From the IMG/VR virus record IMGVR_UViG_3300021598_000395, positions 1 through 28,454 of that record: 28,454 nucleotides of DNA; one strand, given 5' to 3'. Origin of the DNA: a virus. The notes beneath the pieces are model-generated. The model was not told where the DNA came from. It was given only the letters and a program-made list of their open reading frames with translations, and searched no databases. This document shows, in pieces, positions 13,586 through 21,428 of the stretch (within the stretch, counting starts at the first letter, position 1; every line of letters begins with the position of its first letter). The position numbers were made by a program, and so were the translations under genes.

Positions 13586-14048
13586 TTATTTCCATCCATG
13601 TATGGTCACCCATATATTTTACTTGGGCTTTATATTCGTAGTCCTCTGGAGCACTACTAGACCAATCATTAGGTCCGTGTTGTGTTAACAGAGTATGTTG
13701 TTTTCTTTTATCCCATGCTAACCAATAGCAATTACCCATTACAGGCTGAAACTGATAAACTGCTGCATGAACAGCATCGGTTATATCTAGTCTACGTTTA
13801 ATCTCTTGAGCTTGTTTTTCTAATACTGTCACTAATTCCATAATACGATCGTACTCTTGCTGGGCATACATCCTAGCATGATTGATCATTAGGTCTTTTT
13901 GTTTAGTGACAGGTACTAGTTCAAACTTAACTCCTCCCGCTTCAGTAGGATATTCACTTACGTTTCTATTAAAGAACGGAATAAGAGAGCCCGTTGATGT
14001 AGAATCATAACTGGTCCTGCCTTTAGCCGAGTTATGTTCGTCAGCCAT
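13575..14048 (-). CDS. DUF2452-like protein
   Basis: A 157-aa protein. The C-terminal half (about 88-155: ITDAVHAAVYQFQPVMGNCY, LTQHGPNDW, then a beta strand pair ending TWMEI) fits the DUF2452 family, found in T4-like phages and some bacteria and without a known function. The N-terminus is polar, and residues about 55-85 form a helix. It follows gp44, overlapping it by 8 bases, where T4 carries gene 62; I see no resemblance to gp62. The family call is from memory of the pattern. Confidence 0.7.
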   Translation of the reverse strand: MADEHNSAKGRTSYDSTSTGSLIPFFNRNVSEYPTEAGGVKFELVPVTKQKDLMINHARMYAQQEYDRIMELVTVLEKQAQEIKRRLDITDAVHAAVYQFQPVMGNCYWLAWDKRKQHTLLTQHGPNDWSSSAPEDYEYKAQVKYMGDHTWMEINDK

Positions 14049-14961
14049 TGAGCATTGATAATTTGACTAATGTGGCAGCGAGATTAATTTCAACATCTAC
14101 TACCAGTGTGTGGTCAACTAGGCCTTGTTTGAGAATCATAATTGCTTTATCTTGCTTTGCTTCGTCACCAAAGATTTCTAAATTGTCATACAGCCAACGA
14201 TAGACTTCTTCCATTTCTTCTGCACGAATCTTACCGCAGAGCAATTTACGTGCTTCTGTAATTTTTCTAGCTTTAAACAACGTGACCATTTCAAACTTCC
14301 ACTCGCTTTCGCCAGCATCGCCCTTATTTGGTTTCTCAAGAGCTCCTTCGGTGGAATTTTGTTGCACTAATTGAATGCACTTGCGCAAATCAGGGTAGGC
14401 CACTTTAACATACATGTCAAGTGTATCAAGATCAAAGTCGATGTTTTCTTCTACCAAGATAGTGGCAACACGGGCAGTAAACTCTGTTTGATCTGTACGT
14501 TCAACGTGAAAGCCTTGGCAGCGACTATGCAGTGCAGGAATAATACGATTGGGGTAATTACAGGTTAGAATAAATCTAGCTGTATGATGATACTCTTCCA
14601 TAACCCCACGGAGTGCAGCCTGTGCGTTAGGCGATAGATAATCGGCCTCATCAAGCAACACGCATTTAAATGGACCAAACGGAATCATAGACACAAAGTT
14701 TGTGATTTTATCACGCACATCTTCTACGCTGTTAGTGCGAGAAGCATTGATCTCAAGGACATCGTAATCTTCAATACCAATTTCATTAATAAGAATTTTA
14801 GCAAGTGTTGTCTTGCCAATTCCAGCAGATCCGCTTAAAATTAAATGCGGAATACTTTTATCTTTAATCCATGTAGCAATTTGTTTGCGTTGATTCTCAT
14901 CTCTAAACACATAACCGTCTACTGTCTTAGGACGATACTTTTCTACCCATAGTTCTTTCAT
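14041..14961 (-). CDS. 44: Sliding-clamp loader large subunit (T4 gp44-like)
   Basis: A 306-aa RFC-type AAA+ ATPase, close to the 319 aa of T4 gp44. Walker A SGSAGIGKT (43-51), Walker B LLDEAD (102-107) and the SRC motif (146-148, arginine finger) are all present, as is the N-terminal WVEKYRPKTVDGYV typical of clamp loaders. In T4 four gp44 subunits plus one gp62 load the gp45 clamp onto DNA for the polymerase. The ATG overlaps the stop of the gene before it (ATGA). gp45, gp62 and gp43 are not in the window. Confidence 0.95.
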   Translation of the reverse strand: MKELWVEKYRPKTVDGYVFRDENQRKQIATWIKDKSIPHLILSGSAGIGKTTLAKILINEIGIEDYDVLEINASRTNSVEDVRDKITNFVSMIPFGPFKCVLLDEADYLSPNAQAALRGVMEEYHHTARFILTCNYPNRIIPALHSRCQGFHVERTDQTEFTARVATILVEENIDFDLDTLDMYVKVAYPDLRKCIQLVQQNSTEGALEKPNKGDAGESEWKFEMVTLFKARKITEARKLLCGKIRAEEMEEVYRWLYDNLEIFGDEAKQDKAIMILKQGLVDHTLVVDVEINLAATLVKLSMLNG

Positions 14962-15149
14962 TCTTTTGCCTTTTTAATAATGTCTTGTGTTATTATACTA
15001 TTTTTATTGTCAACAAGCGAGAGATCATGCAACCGATCTGCACATGATCGAATGTCGTTGTATAATTGTCCGTCACCGACTTCTTCGGCAACAGTTCGGG
15101 CAATTTCGTGTAGGGCTACAACAGCATCGATCAGTATTAGATTTCTCAC
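14958..15149 (-). CDS. Small conserved protein upstream of gp44, GTG start
   Basis: A 63-aa helical protein (VALHEIARTVAEEVGDGQLY, IRSCADRLHDLS). I choose a GTG start at 15149: it forms a GTGA overlap with the previous stop and has AGGA 8 bases upstream; a longer TTG-started version to 15173 lacks this support. It is similar to small proteins I recall in marine myophages, with no known function. Its stop overlaps the gp44 start. Confidence 0.7.
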   Translation of the reverse strand: MRNLILIDAVVALHEIARTVAEEVGDGQLYNDIRSCADRLHDLSLVDNKNSIITQDIIKKAKE

Positions 15150-15367
15150 ACAACTTTTCCTAACCCTAACCAAATCAATTGATCTAGTTCTGGTTGGTAA
15201 TCTTGCCCTAATCTACGTTTTTCATAAATTGTTCGTAGAACATCTTTACCATCTCCAAAGTCTGTGCTGCCAGCACCTCGACTTTCCAATTCCTCAATAA
15301 GATCATCTGTATCAAAGTCTGTTAGATCAACGTCAACTTCAACTTCTGTGTAAATTGTTTTATACAT
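15146..15367 (-). CDS. Small acidic conserved protein
   Basis: A 73-aa protein starting MYKTIYTEVEVDVDLTDFDT and continuing DDLIEELESRGAG; it is acidic in the first half and has a basic helix after it. I choose the ATG at 15367, which overlaps the previous stop as TAATG; an upstream start at 15445 would add an unrelated Cys/Arg-rich leader that overlaps the previous gene. The first half, with alternating acidic strands, is a pattern I recall from T4-like marine phages. The role is unknown. Confidence 0.72.
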   Translation of the reverse strand: MYKTIYTEVEVDVDLTDFDTDDLIEELESRGAGSTDFGDGKDVLRTIYEKRRLGQDYQPELDQLIWLGLGKVV

Positions 15368-15552
15368 TATACTAGTTCCTCTACAATACCAAGCACTTCG
15401 GCTGCAATAAACAAACCGCCTACAATCGGTAGTCCGTAAATGCAAAGGGCTACACCTGCTGCAATGCGTAAAAAACTCTTTACAAGGCTAACATAGAAAT
15501 GTCCTTTGCTAGGGTCTTTAGGTTGAACGGTAAAATTATCTAGTGTACTCAT
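15367..15552 (-). CDS. Small membrane protein
   Basis: A 61-aa protein with a polar N-terminus (about 1-20) and a long hydrophobic stretch (about 24-58; SFLRIAAGVALCIYGLPIVG then GLFIAAEVLGIVEELV), enough for two short or one long membrane segment. No signal peptide and no family I recognise. It is embedded between replication and metabolism genes and overlaps the cytidylyltransferase-like gene by 17 bases. It could target the host membrane, but nothing shows that. Confidence 0.68.
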   Translation of the reverse strand: MSTLDNFTVQPKDPSKGHFYVSLVKSFLRIAAGVALCIYGLPIVGGLFIAAEVLGIVEELV

Positions 15553-15982
15553 TTGTTAATCCTTTATTAATTTCAGCAGCAATCACACGTTGCCGTAGTT
15601 CGCTGGTTGAAAAATTATGTTCACGTTTATTAAAATAAAACTCAATATAGCGGTCCACGCATTCTCGCCTACCAGTGAAATCTTCGTTTTCGTATTCCTG
15701 TCCTAGTATTCTAACATTAATAGGATAAGAAAGCAAGATGTTTATAAGGTCTTGCTCTGTTTCGTAGACAAGTATTTCGTCAATGTATTTGCAGGCTTTT
15801 AGTTGTTCGTATCGTTCAAATACGCTTTGAATAGGTTTGTTTTTAGTATCGGGTCGATCAATTGTGGGATCTGTTTGTAATCCTACTATCAAATGATCGC
15901 ACTGCGTCTTTGCTTCTTTGAGCATCATGATATGACCTGCATGAAACAGATCAAATGTTGAGCAGGTAAATCCTATTTTCAT
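15536..15982 (-). CDS. TagD-like cytidylyltransferase
   Basis: A 148-aa nucleotidyltransferase of the glycerol-3-phosphate cytidylyltransferase (TagD) type, near family length. I choose ATG 15982 since MKIGFTCSTFDLFHAGH is the family N-terminus and it forms an ATGA overlap with the previous stop. HAGH (14-17) binds the nucleotide; the C-terminal FSTSELR replaces the family RTEGISTT loop and keeps a Ser-Thr-Ser and Arg. The likely reaction is transfer of CMP to a sugar- or polyol-phosphate; the phosphate acceptor is unknown. The gene may help to modify host surface or lipid precursors. Confidence 0.85.
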   Translation of the reverse strand: MKIGFTCSTFDLFHAGHIMMLKEAKTQCDHLIVGLQTDPTIDRPDTKNKPIQSVFERYEQLKACKYIDEILVYETEQDLINILLSYPINVRILGQEYENEDFTGRRECVDRYIEFYFNKREHNFSTSELRQRVIAAEINKGLTNEYTR

Positions 15983-16341
15983 TTTACAAACGATTGTAGT
16001 TCTGGAGGAGTCCAACCTATGGGTTTGAGCACTTTACCATCCTCACGTTTACGCACCTTGCCAGTCTCGCTGTCAATTTTGGCAAAGTTGGTACGCATGA
16101 CTTCTTTCCATGCGCCTTCGGCATCAAAGCCTGCTGAATGAATGGCACCAATAGTGACAACTAGAATATCAATAAGTGCATCAAGGGTTTCTACTTTGTC
16201 ATTATTGTCTAACGCCACAGTAAGTTCTCTAAATTCTTCTTCAATTAATTTAATATACATATTAAATTGATTTTGATCGCCTGTAACACTTTGGTCGCAA
16301 GCCCGCATAAACTTTTCTTGATCACGAAATGGATTCGTCAT
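15979..16341 (-). CDS. mazG: MazG-like nucleotide pyrophosphohydrolase
   Basis: A 120-aa all-alpha pyrophosphohydrolase of the MazG/PRA-PH superfamily. The metal-binding helices show EEEFRE (about 32-37) and ETLDALIDILVV (about 52-63), the expected ExxE...ExxD pattern. The C-terminus carries KVRKREDGKVLKPIGWTPPE, typical of the short phage members. The family hydrolyses nucleoside triphosphates or phosphoribosyl-ATP; marine phage versions have been linked to (p)ppGpp or dNTP control, although the substrate is debated. A good Shine-Dalgarno (AAGGA) precedes it, and it overlaps the cytidylyltransferase start. Confidence 0.88.
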   Translation of the reverse strand: MTNPFRDQEKFMRACDQSVTGDQNQFNMYIKLIEEEFRELTVALDNNDKVETLDALIDILVVTIGAIHSAGFDAEGAWKEVMRTNFAKIDSETGKVRKREDGKVLKPIGWTPPELQSFVK

Positions 16342-16350
16342 GAGCTTTCC

Positions 16351-16593
16351 TTAAGATTTTAATATCTTAATTATGCGCTTTTTTTCTTGCTCTGTCAACC
16401 ACTCTTCTTCTAAACTACTAAAGTTTGGAGAATTATTTAATGCTTGGTCAACTAAGAATTTAATTTGATATAGATCTTTTTTGCAATCAAATGCAGTAAA
16501 ACCGTCATTGTAGGGACTTGAACATTCCCTAGCGAGTGCATGGATTTGCGTGGCGATTTCTTCCACGCTCCATGACTGTTTCCTCATATGCAT
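16351..16593 (-). CDS. Small hypothetical protein
   Basis: An 80-aa helical protein with no recognised family (SWSVEEIATQIHALARECSS at the start, EEEWLTEQEKKRIIKILKS at the end, of which parts are cited here). Two possible ATGs (16593 and 16587) are two codons apart; neither has a Shine-Dalgarno, so translation probably relies on coupling to the GroES-like gene just upstream. The spacing to the next gene is 9 bases. It is typical of small genes in the early/middle region of T4-like phages. Confidence 0.68.
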   Translation of the reverse strand: MHMRKQSWSVEEIATQIHALARECSSPYNDGFTAFDCKKDLYQIKFLVDQALNNSPNFSSLEEEWLTEQEKKRIIKILKS

Positions 16594-16594
16594 A

Positions 16595-16954
16595 TTACAT
16601 CGAATCGGCTACATACCAGTCGTCGGCTGTGGGCGCACTATCCGAAACTCCTATGATACAGTTTGCATCAACTCTGTGAACTTTAAGTTCACGCTCACCA
16701 TCGTTGATATGCATGGCTCTAGTCCACCGACCGTGTTCGATTAAAATCCAATCGCCTACTGCAACATCTTGTTGCTTTGGACCAACGCAGTAGACTTTAC
16801 CCCATCTAGGTTTAATGCCATGAGTCTTACCGTTGTCACTTCGAAGAACTAGACCGCTAGCGGTAGTAATATCTCCAAACTCCATATCCGACACTATAAC
16901 CCAATCGTGAAGGGCTTTAATTTTAACATGTTTAGCACCAAATGCTGTGTTCAT
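16595..16954 (-). CDS. GroES/gp31-like co-chaperonin
   Basis: A 119-aa protein with the GroES fold pattern: IKALHDWVIV at 12-21, a mobile-loop-like segment around 26-42 (GDITTASGLVLRSDNG), GKVYCVGP (52-59) and VGDWILIEHG (66-75). GroES caps GroEL; T4 replaces it with gp31, which is needed to fold the large capsid protein. Versions of this length are common in marine T4-like phages. It begins 2 bases beyond the previous stop. With DnaJ, ClpA and deformylase it is the fourth proteostasis gene in this window. Confidence 0.85.
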   Translation of the reverse strand: MNTAFGAKHVKIKALHDWVIVSDMEFGDITTASGLVLRSDNGKTHGIKPRWGKVYCVGPKQQDVAVGDWILIEHGRWTRAMHINDGERELKVHRVDANCIIGVSDSAPTADDWYVADSM

Positions 16955-16956
16955 TG

Positions 16957-17193
16957 TTATTTCTTTCCACCGGCTCTAGATGATACAATTTCGTCTTCAA
17001 CTGCTCTAGGATTGTTTTTGTAATAGTCTTGCAAAATTTGTTCACGTGTGCGAACAATTTTTCCACCAGTACCTAACTCGTCACCTCTAGCATTTACTTT
17101 CATGTTTCCAATTGCAGGCGCTAGTTCATTTCTAAGCTGAAGCTTTTCCATGTCAATTTGTTTTCCCTGCATACTTGTATAAATTCTACCCAT
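16957..17193 (-). CDS. Conserved small phage protein (TSMQGK motif)
   Basis: A 78-aa protein beginning MGRIYTSMQGKQIDMEKLQL, with NARGDELGTGGKIVRTREQI in the middle and a polar end. I recall very similar small proteins in many T4-like marine phages, with no function assigned. A GGAG site overlaps the end of the Pol III-like gene, which it overlaps by 8 bases. It is predicted soluble and largely disordered. Confidence 0.75.
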   Translation of the reverse strand: MGRIYTSMQGKQIDMEKLQLRNELAPAIGNMKVNARGDELGTGGKIVRTREQILQDYYKNNPRAVEDEIVSSRAGGKK

Positions 17194-17665
17194 TTTGATC
17201 TCCTTTAAAGAACTCTTCTATTGGTATATTGTATTTAACGCTGTCGATCTTATGGACCCCGATGATGTGAAGCACATAGCTGGCTACACTAGATCCACGA
17301 CCTACTCCCCAAACTATGTTATTAGCTCTAAGAGTATCTACTACGTATTTCATGGTTTTTAACACAGGAATCATATCATGCTTGGCAAATAGTCTTAGTT
17401 CTTCAACCACTCTTGCTCGTATTTCAGGAGTTGGACAACGTTGATATAACCAGTCTAAAATATCCATAGTTCGATACTCTTCTGGAATAAACCAGTGTGC
17501 AGTATCGATTTGTTGTTTGGGAATTGGGTAATCTAAGAATTCATCATTAATACGTTGAGTATATTTTTCTAATTCTTTAGATTGTGAAACGCAGTGTGAA
17601 AGAATATCAGGACCGTGTCTTAGAACGCCTTCTGTTAATTCTTCAATTGTGTTATTTGTTAACAT
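17186..17665 (-). CDS. DNA polymerase III alpha-like fragment
   Basis: A 159-aa protein similar to a small part of bacterial DNA polymerase III alpha (C-family). Residues about 60-110 match the helical region before the palm, and VGRGSSVASYVLHIIGVHKI (121-140) matches the GRGS motif that contacts dNTP phosphates, followed by an SVKYNIPIEEFF like the family's DPLKY-x-LLFERFL. It ends before the catalytic Asp residues (PDxDxDF), so it cannot be a polymerase by itself. I believe similar stand-alone proteins occur in other marine T4-like phages. The role is unknown. Confidence 0.78.
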   Translation of the reverse strand: MLTNNTIEELTEGVLRHGPDILSHCVSQSKELEKYTQRINDEFLDYPIPKQQIDTAHWFIPEEYRTMDILDWLYQRCPTPEIRARVVEELRLFAKHDMIPVLKTMKYVVDTLRANNIVWGVGRGSSVASYVLHIIGVHKIDSVKYNIPIEEFFKGDQNG

Positions 17666-17888
17666 TAATTAGTTGATCCAAATCGCCATCAAAATTCATT
17701 TTAGTTTTTTCTAAATATCTATTTGATAATTCCTGTTTGTATATTGTAACAAACATTCCGATTTGTGTCAAGAGCTCAGGTTTACCTAAACGTTGAGCCG
17801 TGAAATACTTTCTAGTTAATTCTTGTAATTTTTCTTCAACTTCGTTATCTTTCAAATTAGAAAGATCGGTTCCCCGAGGATCAAACAT
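17652..17888 (-). CDS. Small conserved hypothetical protein
   Basis: A 78-aa helical, charged protein (DLSNLKDNEVEEKLQELTRK, then a coiled-coil-like middle and a polar end LDQLINVNK). No family is recognised; I recall similar proteins near fibre genes of marine T4-like phages. It starts in a TAATG overlap with the stop of the 983-aa fibre gene and overlaps the Pol III-like gene by 14 bases, so it bridges the structural and metabolic gene groups. Confidence 0.72.
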   Translation of the reverse strand: MFDPRGTDLSNLKDNEVEEKLQELTRKYFTAQRLGKPELLTQIGMFVTIYKQELSNRYLEKTKMNFDGDLDQLINVNK

Positions 17889-20839
17889 TAGCTAAACTGT
17901 CCTAGATAACGTAAAAAGATTCTATCCGATTTATGTTTCCATACTTCGATAAAAATTGGATTGCCGCTGCCCGCCGCTGCCTCTGCAGAAGTTACAATAA
18001 ACGGTGCAGGAAATGCTGCATCTTTTTTAATCACAGTTCCGCCAACAGTACTAAATGTTAAAGTTCTAGCAGTACCATCACCGTATAATTCTAATGTAAT
18101 TTTTCCAACTCCCTCGGGTAATGTATCATCATCCGGAAAGTTTAAAAACTCTACAGTTGTACTAACGCCAAATCTAAAAATTTGATAGTTGCCGTTTTCG
18201 TAGTCAACAGTTAGAGGAGCTGTAATTACTCCGCCGTCAAATTTCTTATCGTAGTTATTGAGCATTACTGCACCGCTTAACAGTTTTTTGTTAAAGTCGT
18301 TGTCAGCGTCAGTTCTTGCCACGTTATCTTGTAGATCGGTGATTTCAGTTTTAGCTGTGTTAAGACTGGTTTTGATAGTATCAAAGTTATCTCTGAACAC
18401 CTGCGTGTCGTTGTCCTCTCCTGCTACAGGAAAGTTTTCATTTATGCCCAAATAGTTAATATTGCTCGTCACGGTAATTTTTCTCCAACCGCTGGATTTT
18501 ATTCTGGAAAGAACTTTTTCAGAAGTTCCTGGTTCTAAGTAACAAAGTATCAATGCCTTTACATATCCTGTTTCTACAAAACTGTCAGTTTGTATACTAC
18601 GCATCCATAATGGCAAAAATTCTCTGTCTCTTTCTCCTACATCTCGAATTCTTTTCCTCATATTCTTGATACTGTTAGGGAATATGCGTTGATGATCACT
18701 GTCACTGGCAAAAGGAATATTGCTGTCTACTTTGATAGAGTCGTAGCTAATAAGTACTTTGCTGTTTATGTTATTTGGCAAATCTATAGTATTGCTAATA
18801 GAACGATTATTCTTTTCAAATTCGTCTACTATATCTACATAGACAACTTCATACAAAGGTTCTTGAGTTAACAAATCTTTAGCCACTGCATATTTAACAT
18901 CACCAAACTTGATCTGTTTTCTATAATGATTCCTGCTCAAGGCTTGTATATAGTTAACTGCTCCGACACTTTCGATACCTGCAAACAATAGAATTTTTAA
19001 TTCAGTCTGAATGCCAAAGTTAGCGTCGCCATATCGATAGATTTCGTCATTTCTAAATATGTTAGAATCGGTAATAAAGTTATACCAATTTAAACGTTTG
19101 TCTTTGTTTTGGAATGCCTTTAGATAGAGATTGGCAAAAGTTTTTTCTGTGCTAGATACCACAGTAATAAAAAATTCTTTAATATTTTCTGCAAATTGAG
19201 CAGTGTCTCTAGCTTTAATACTAAATGTAAACTTTTTACCAAAGCTGGTAGTATCGGCATCAAATGTAGTATTGAATGTAATAGTTCCTGTTGAATCTAC
19301 AAGAGACGAATCTCTGTCAAAGAATCTAGTCAGTCCGGGACCTGAACTATCAGCAAATTGTTTTACTTTGCCTTGTATAATACCTGTGGATAATAATGTT
19401 AGTCCCGGAGGTAATGTTCCCGAATAAAGTTCGTAAACAACCTTGTTTCCGTACAAAAGACTTTCAGCTTCTACATTTACAGTACTTGGTTGATTGGGTT
19501 TAATAACGCCACGATCGCTATCGGATATCCATCTAATGGCACTTTCAATTTCACCAATGATATCTACAGTGAATGTTTTTTCTGCTGTAGCAACTCCTAG
19601 GTTCCAATAAGGTCCATCTACGGGAACTACGTTTCTATGTTCCTGTAAACAAATGTAGACAAAGCCCAAATATCTCACAGCTTCATTTTCTCGATAAATT
19701 CTAGTTGACGACCAATCACCGACTATCGTATAATCAACATCGGCTAAACTTGCAGGAAAATTTACAGCCTGCATGGTAAACTGATAGGTTTTGGTTATGG
19801 CTGCTTGGTAAGGAACTCGACCAGCAAGCTCGCCTGTTTGTGTATCTAAAGTTAAACCTGGAGGAATTACACTAGGTGAATTATCAGGATTAGTTGCTAG
19901 TAAAAAATAAGTTATTGTGCCGGATAATGAAACAGGATCATATACATCTAGATAGACTGTGACATAGTTGTCAGCTCTAAAACGGCCAAGATAGCTTTCA
20001 GTAATCCATAATGGCACCCTATCACCAGTTACATCTGCTTGAAATAAATTGGTATCAACTTGTACAATATTGTTGTCAGCTTTTAGAAATTCTTCAGTGA
20101 CTACCCAAATTCTAAATACTCTACGTACTTCATTGATGCCGTCGCTGACAGCAACAATGAATGTGTAAAATCTGCTTAATCTTCTAGGCGATCTAGATGG
20201 TTCATTGTAGTCATAGGTTACATTATCATAAAGATAACTGTCAAACCCGTTTGATCTTGCTTCTGATTTGTCTAATGGTAGCACGTCAAAAGCTGCGGTA
20301 TCATACGCACCTGTTTGAATTTCTGAGTAGTCTACTGCAAATATAGGATCAGTAAAGCCAGATATAACACCCGTCTTGCTAAGAGACAGACCAGGAGGAA
20401 GTTCTCCGCCTACTGGCACTAGGTAAAATTCTAAATTATCTCCAGCATTAACATCAGTGTCGTCTGCTTCGAGTTGAAATTCTACATAAGCATTGTCTAA
20501 AACAAAATAGGCATTGTTAGAACCAACATTGAGAAATCCTTCTCGAGTTAACCAATAGGGTAGATCACTCCCGTCTACTGACAGCTTGAAAGTTCTATCT
20601 TCAAGATCTACTCCATCAAAGGCACGTATAACAAATCTATATTCTGTGAACTGTCTAACCTCTACAGGGCTTCCCTTGATAACATTGTTGACTAATCGTA
20701 ATCCACGAGGTAAACGTCCGGCTATCAAACTATAGGTAATATCGCCTAAGTTTGAAGTTGCAGATACAGCAATCTCTAGAGTATTTCTCTCTACAATTAT
20801 TCCCAGACTACCTGCAGGAGTGATCCAAGTTATGGCCAT
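17888..20839 (-). CDS. Large tail-fibre/baseplate protein with He_PIG repeats
   Basis: A 983-aa virion protein. Four repeats of the He_PIG immunoglobulin-like type are visible through their G-x-LPPGL-x-L...G-x-I-x-G signature: about 41-56 (GRLPRGLRL), 144-161 (GGELPPGLSL), 324-341 (IPPGLTLDTQTGELAG) and 473-490 (SGTLPPGLTLLSTGIIQG). Between the third and fourth, about 374-414 (GDWSSTRIYRENEAVRYLG...YWNLG) looks like a CBM5/12 sugar-binding module. Residues about 810-840 hold a fibre-like TQVFRDNFDTIKTSLNT helix and the last 100 residues a beta-rich domain. It probably recognises host surface polysaccharide. Shine-Dalgarno AAGGA is good. Confidence 0.85.
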   Translation of the reverse strand: MAITWITPAGSLGIIVERNTLEIAVSATSNLGDITYSLIAGRLPRGLRLVNNVIKGSPVEVRQFTEYRFVIRAFDGVDLEDRTFKLSVDGSDLPYWLTREGFLNVGSNNAYFVLDNAYVEFQLEADDTDVNAGDNLEFYLVPVGGELPPGLSLSKTGVISGFTDPIFAVDYSEIQTGAYDTAAFDVLPLDKSEARSNGFDSYLYDNVTYDYNEPSRSPRRLSRFYTFIVAVSDGINEVRRVFRIWVVTEEFLKADNNIVQVDTNLFQADVTGDRVPLWITESYLGRFRADNYVTVYLDVYDPVSLSGTITYFLLATNPDNSPSVIPPGLTLDTQTGELAGRVPYQAAITKTYQFTMQAVNFPASLADVDYTIVGDWSSTRIYRENEAVRYLGFVYICLQEHRNVVPVDGPYWNLGVATAEKTFTVDIIGEIESAIRWISDSDRGVIKPNQPSTVNVEAESLLYGNKVVYELYSGTLPPGLTLLSTGIIQGKVKQFADSSGPGLTRFFDRDSSLVDSTGTITFNTTFDADTTSFGKKFTFSIKARDTAQFAENIKEFFITVVSSTEKTFANLYLKAFQNKDKRLNWYNFITDSNIFRNDEIYRYGDANFGIQTELKILLFAGIESVGAVNYIQALSRNHYRKQIKFGDVKYAVAKDLLTQEPLYEVVYVDIVDEFEKNNRSISNTIDLPNNINSKVLISYDSIKVDSNIPFASDSDHQRIFPNSIKNMRKRIRDVGERDREFLPLWMRSIQTDSFVETGYVKALILCYLEPGTSEKVLSRIKSSGWRKITVTSNINYLGINENFPVAGEDNDTQVFRDNFDTIKTSLNTAKTEITDLQDNVARTDADNDFNKKLLSGAVMLNNYDKKFDGGVITAPLTVDYENGNYQIFRFGVSTTVEFLNFPDDDTLPEGVGKITLELYGDGTARTLTFSTVGGTVIKKDAAFPAPFIVTSAEAAAGSGNPIFIEVWKHKSDRIFLRYLGQFS

Positions 20840-20851
20840 GAATCTGTATCC

Positions 20852-21394
20852 TTAAAATGCACCAAGGTCTAGACTAATCGTCCCTGGATTTGTTATAGTA
20901 CCAAAATCTACATTGGCTGCTGCAAGTGCAAGTTGCGGAGAATATAAAAAGTTATTGCCCAGTACTCCGAAGTCAAATCCAGCAATAATTTGATTTAGGT
21001 CTAAATTTGTATCAACGGTTATGACAGAACCCACAGCAGAGACGTTGATGTTATCTCCTCCCTCTAAGGTAATGTTAAGATGATCGCTGGCATTAACAAT
21101 TCCGTTATCGGTATCAATTCTAGCAAAGCCGTCGGGCTGTTGATTATTGATTACAATGGTATTTGTTAGTTCATTGATGAACATTTTAGTACCAGCTACT
21201 AGTGTTTTGAACTGTAGGTCAACGCCGACTTTTTCTTTAAACACTCCAGCACCACCACCTAAATTACTAGCAGTTACCGTAATGCTAGCAGCTAGATCGG
21301 TAAAATTAGCATTTACCTTTTGAAACGCGGTGCGTAGATCATCGCCCAATCCGTCGTTAACCACGTTGCCAATATTGATCGTTTGTATAGTCAT
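20852..21394 (-). CDS. Short tail-fibre-like protein
   Basis: A 180-aa protein beginning MTIQTINIGNVVNDGLGDDL and then RTAFQKVNANFTDL, the N-terminal module that also starts the fibre at 27597. This module is common on marine T4-like fibre proteins and probably attaches to the baseplate or drives trimer formation. The remainder is a beta-strand-rich shaft of Asn, Asp, Ile and Val repeats, without cysteine, ending in GTISLDLGAF. It may be a short fibre or a cap for the larger fibre genes around it. Confidence 0.78.
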   Translation of the reverse strand: MTIQTINIGNVVNDGLGDDLRTAFQKVNANFTDLAASITVTASNLGGGAGVFKEKVGVDLQFKTLVAGTKMFINELTNTIVINNQQPDGFARIDTDNGIVNASDHLNITLEGGDNINVSAVGSVITVDTNLDLNQIIAGFDFGVLGNNFLYSPQLALAAANVDFGTITNPGTISLDLGAF

Positions 21395-21412
21395 AATCCG
21401 CTCTCTTTAGTA

Positions 21413-21421
21413 TATTTACCG
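21413..21421 (-). promoter_or_regulatory. Late-promoter-like motif CGGTAAATA
   Basis: The minus strand reads CGGTAAATA within the 34-base gap before the gene that starts at 21394, followed by an AGAGAGCGG Shine-Dalgarno. It fits the CGNTAAATA pattern and would give a separate late transcript for the short fibre and the large He_PIG fibre. Confidence 0.45.
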
Positions 21422-21428
21422 TTATTGT

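Noticed and set aside
15368-15445. Longer N-terminus for the 73-aa protein
   Set aside because: The added part is Arg/Cys-rich and overlaps the previous membrane-protein gene; the internal ATG forms a TAATG junction.
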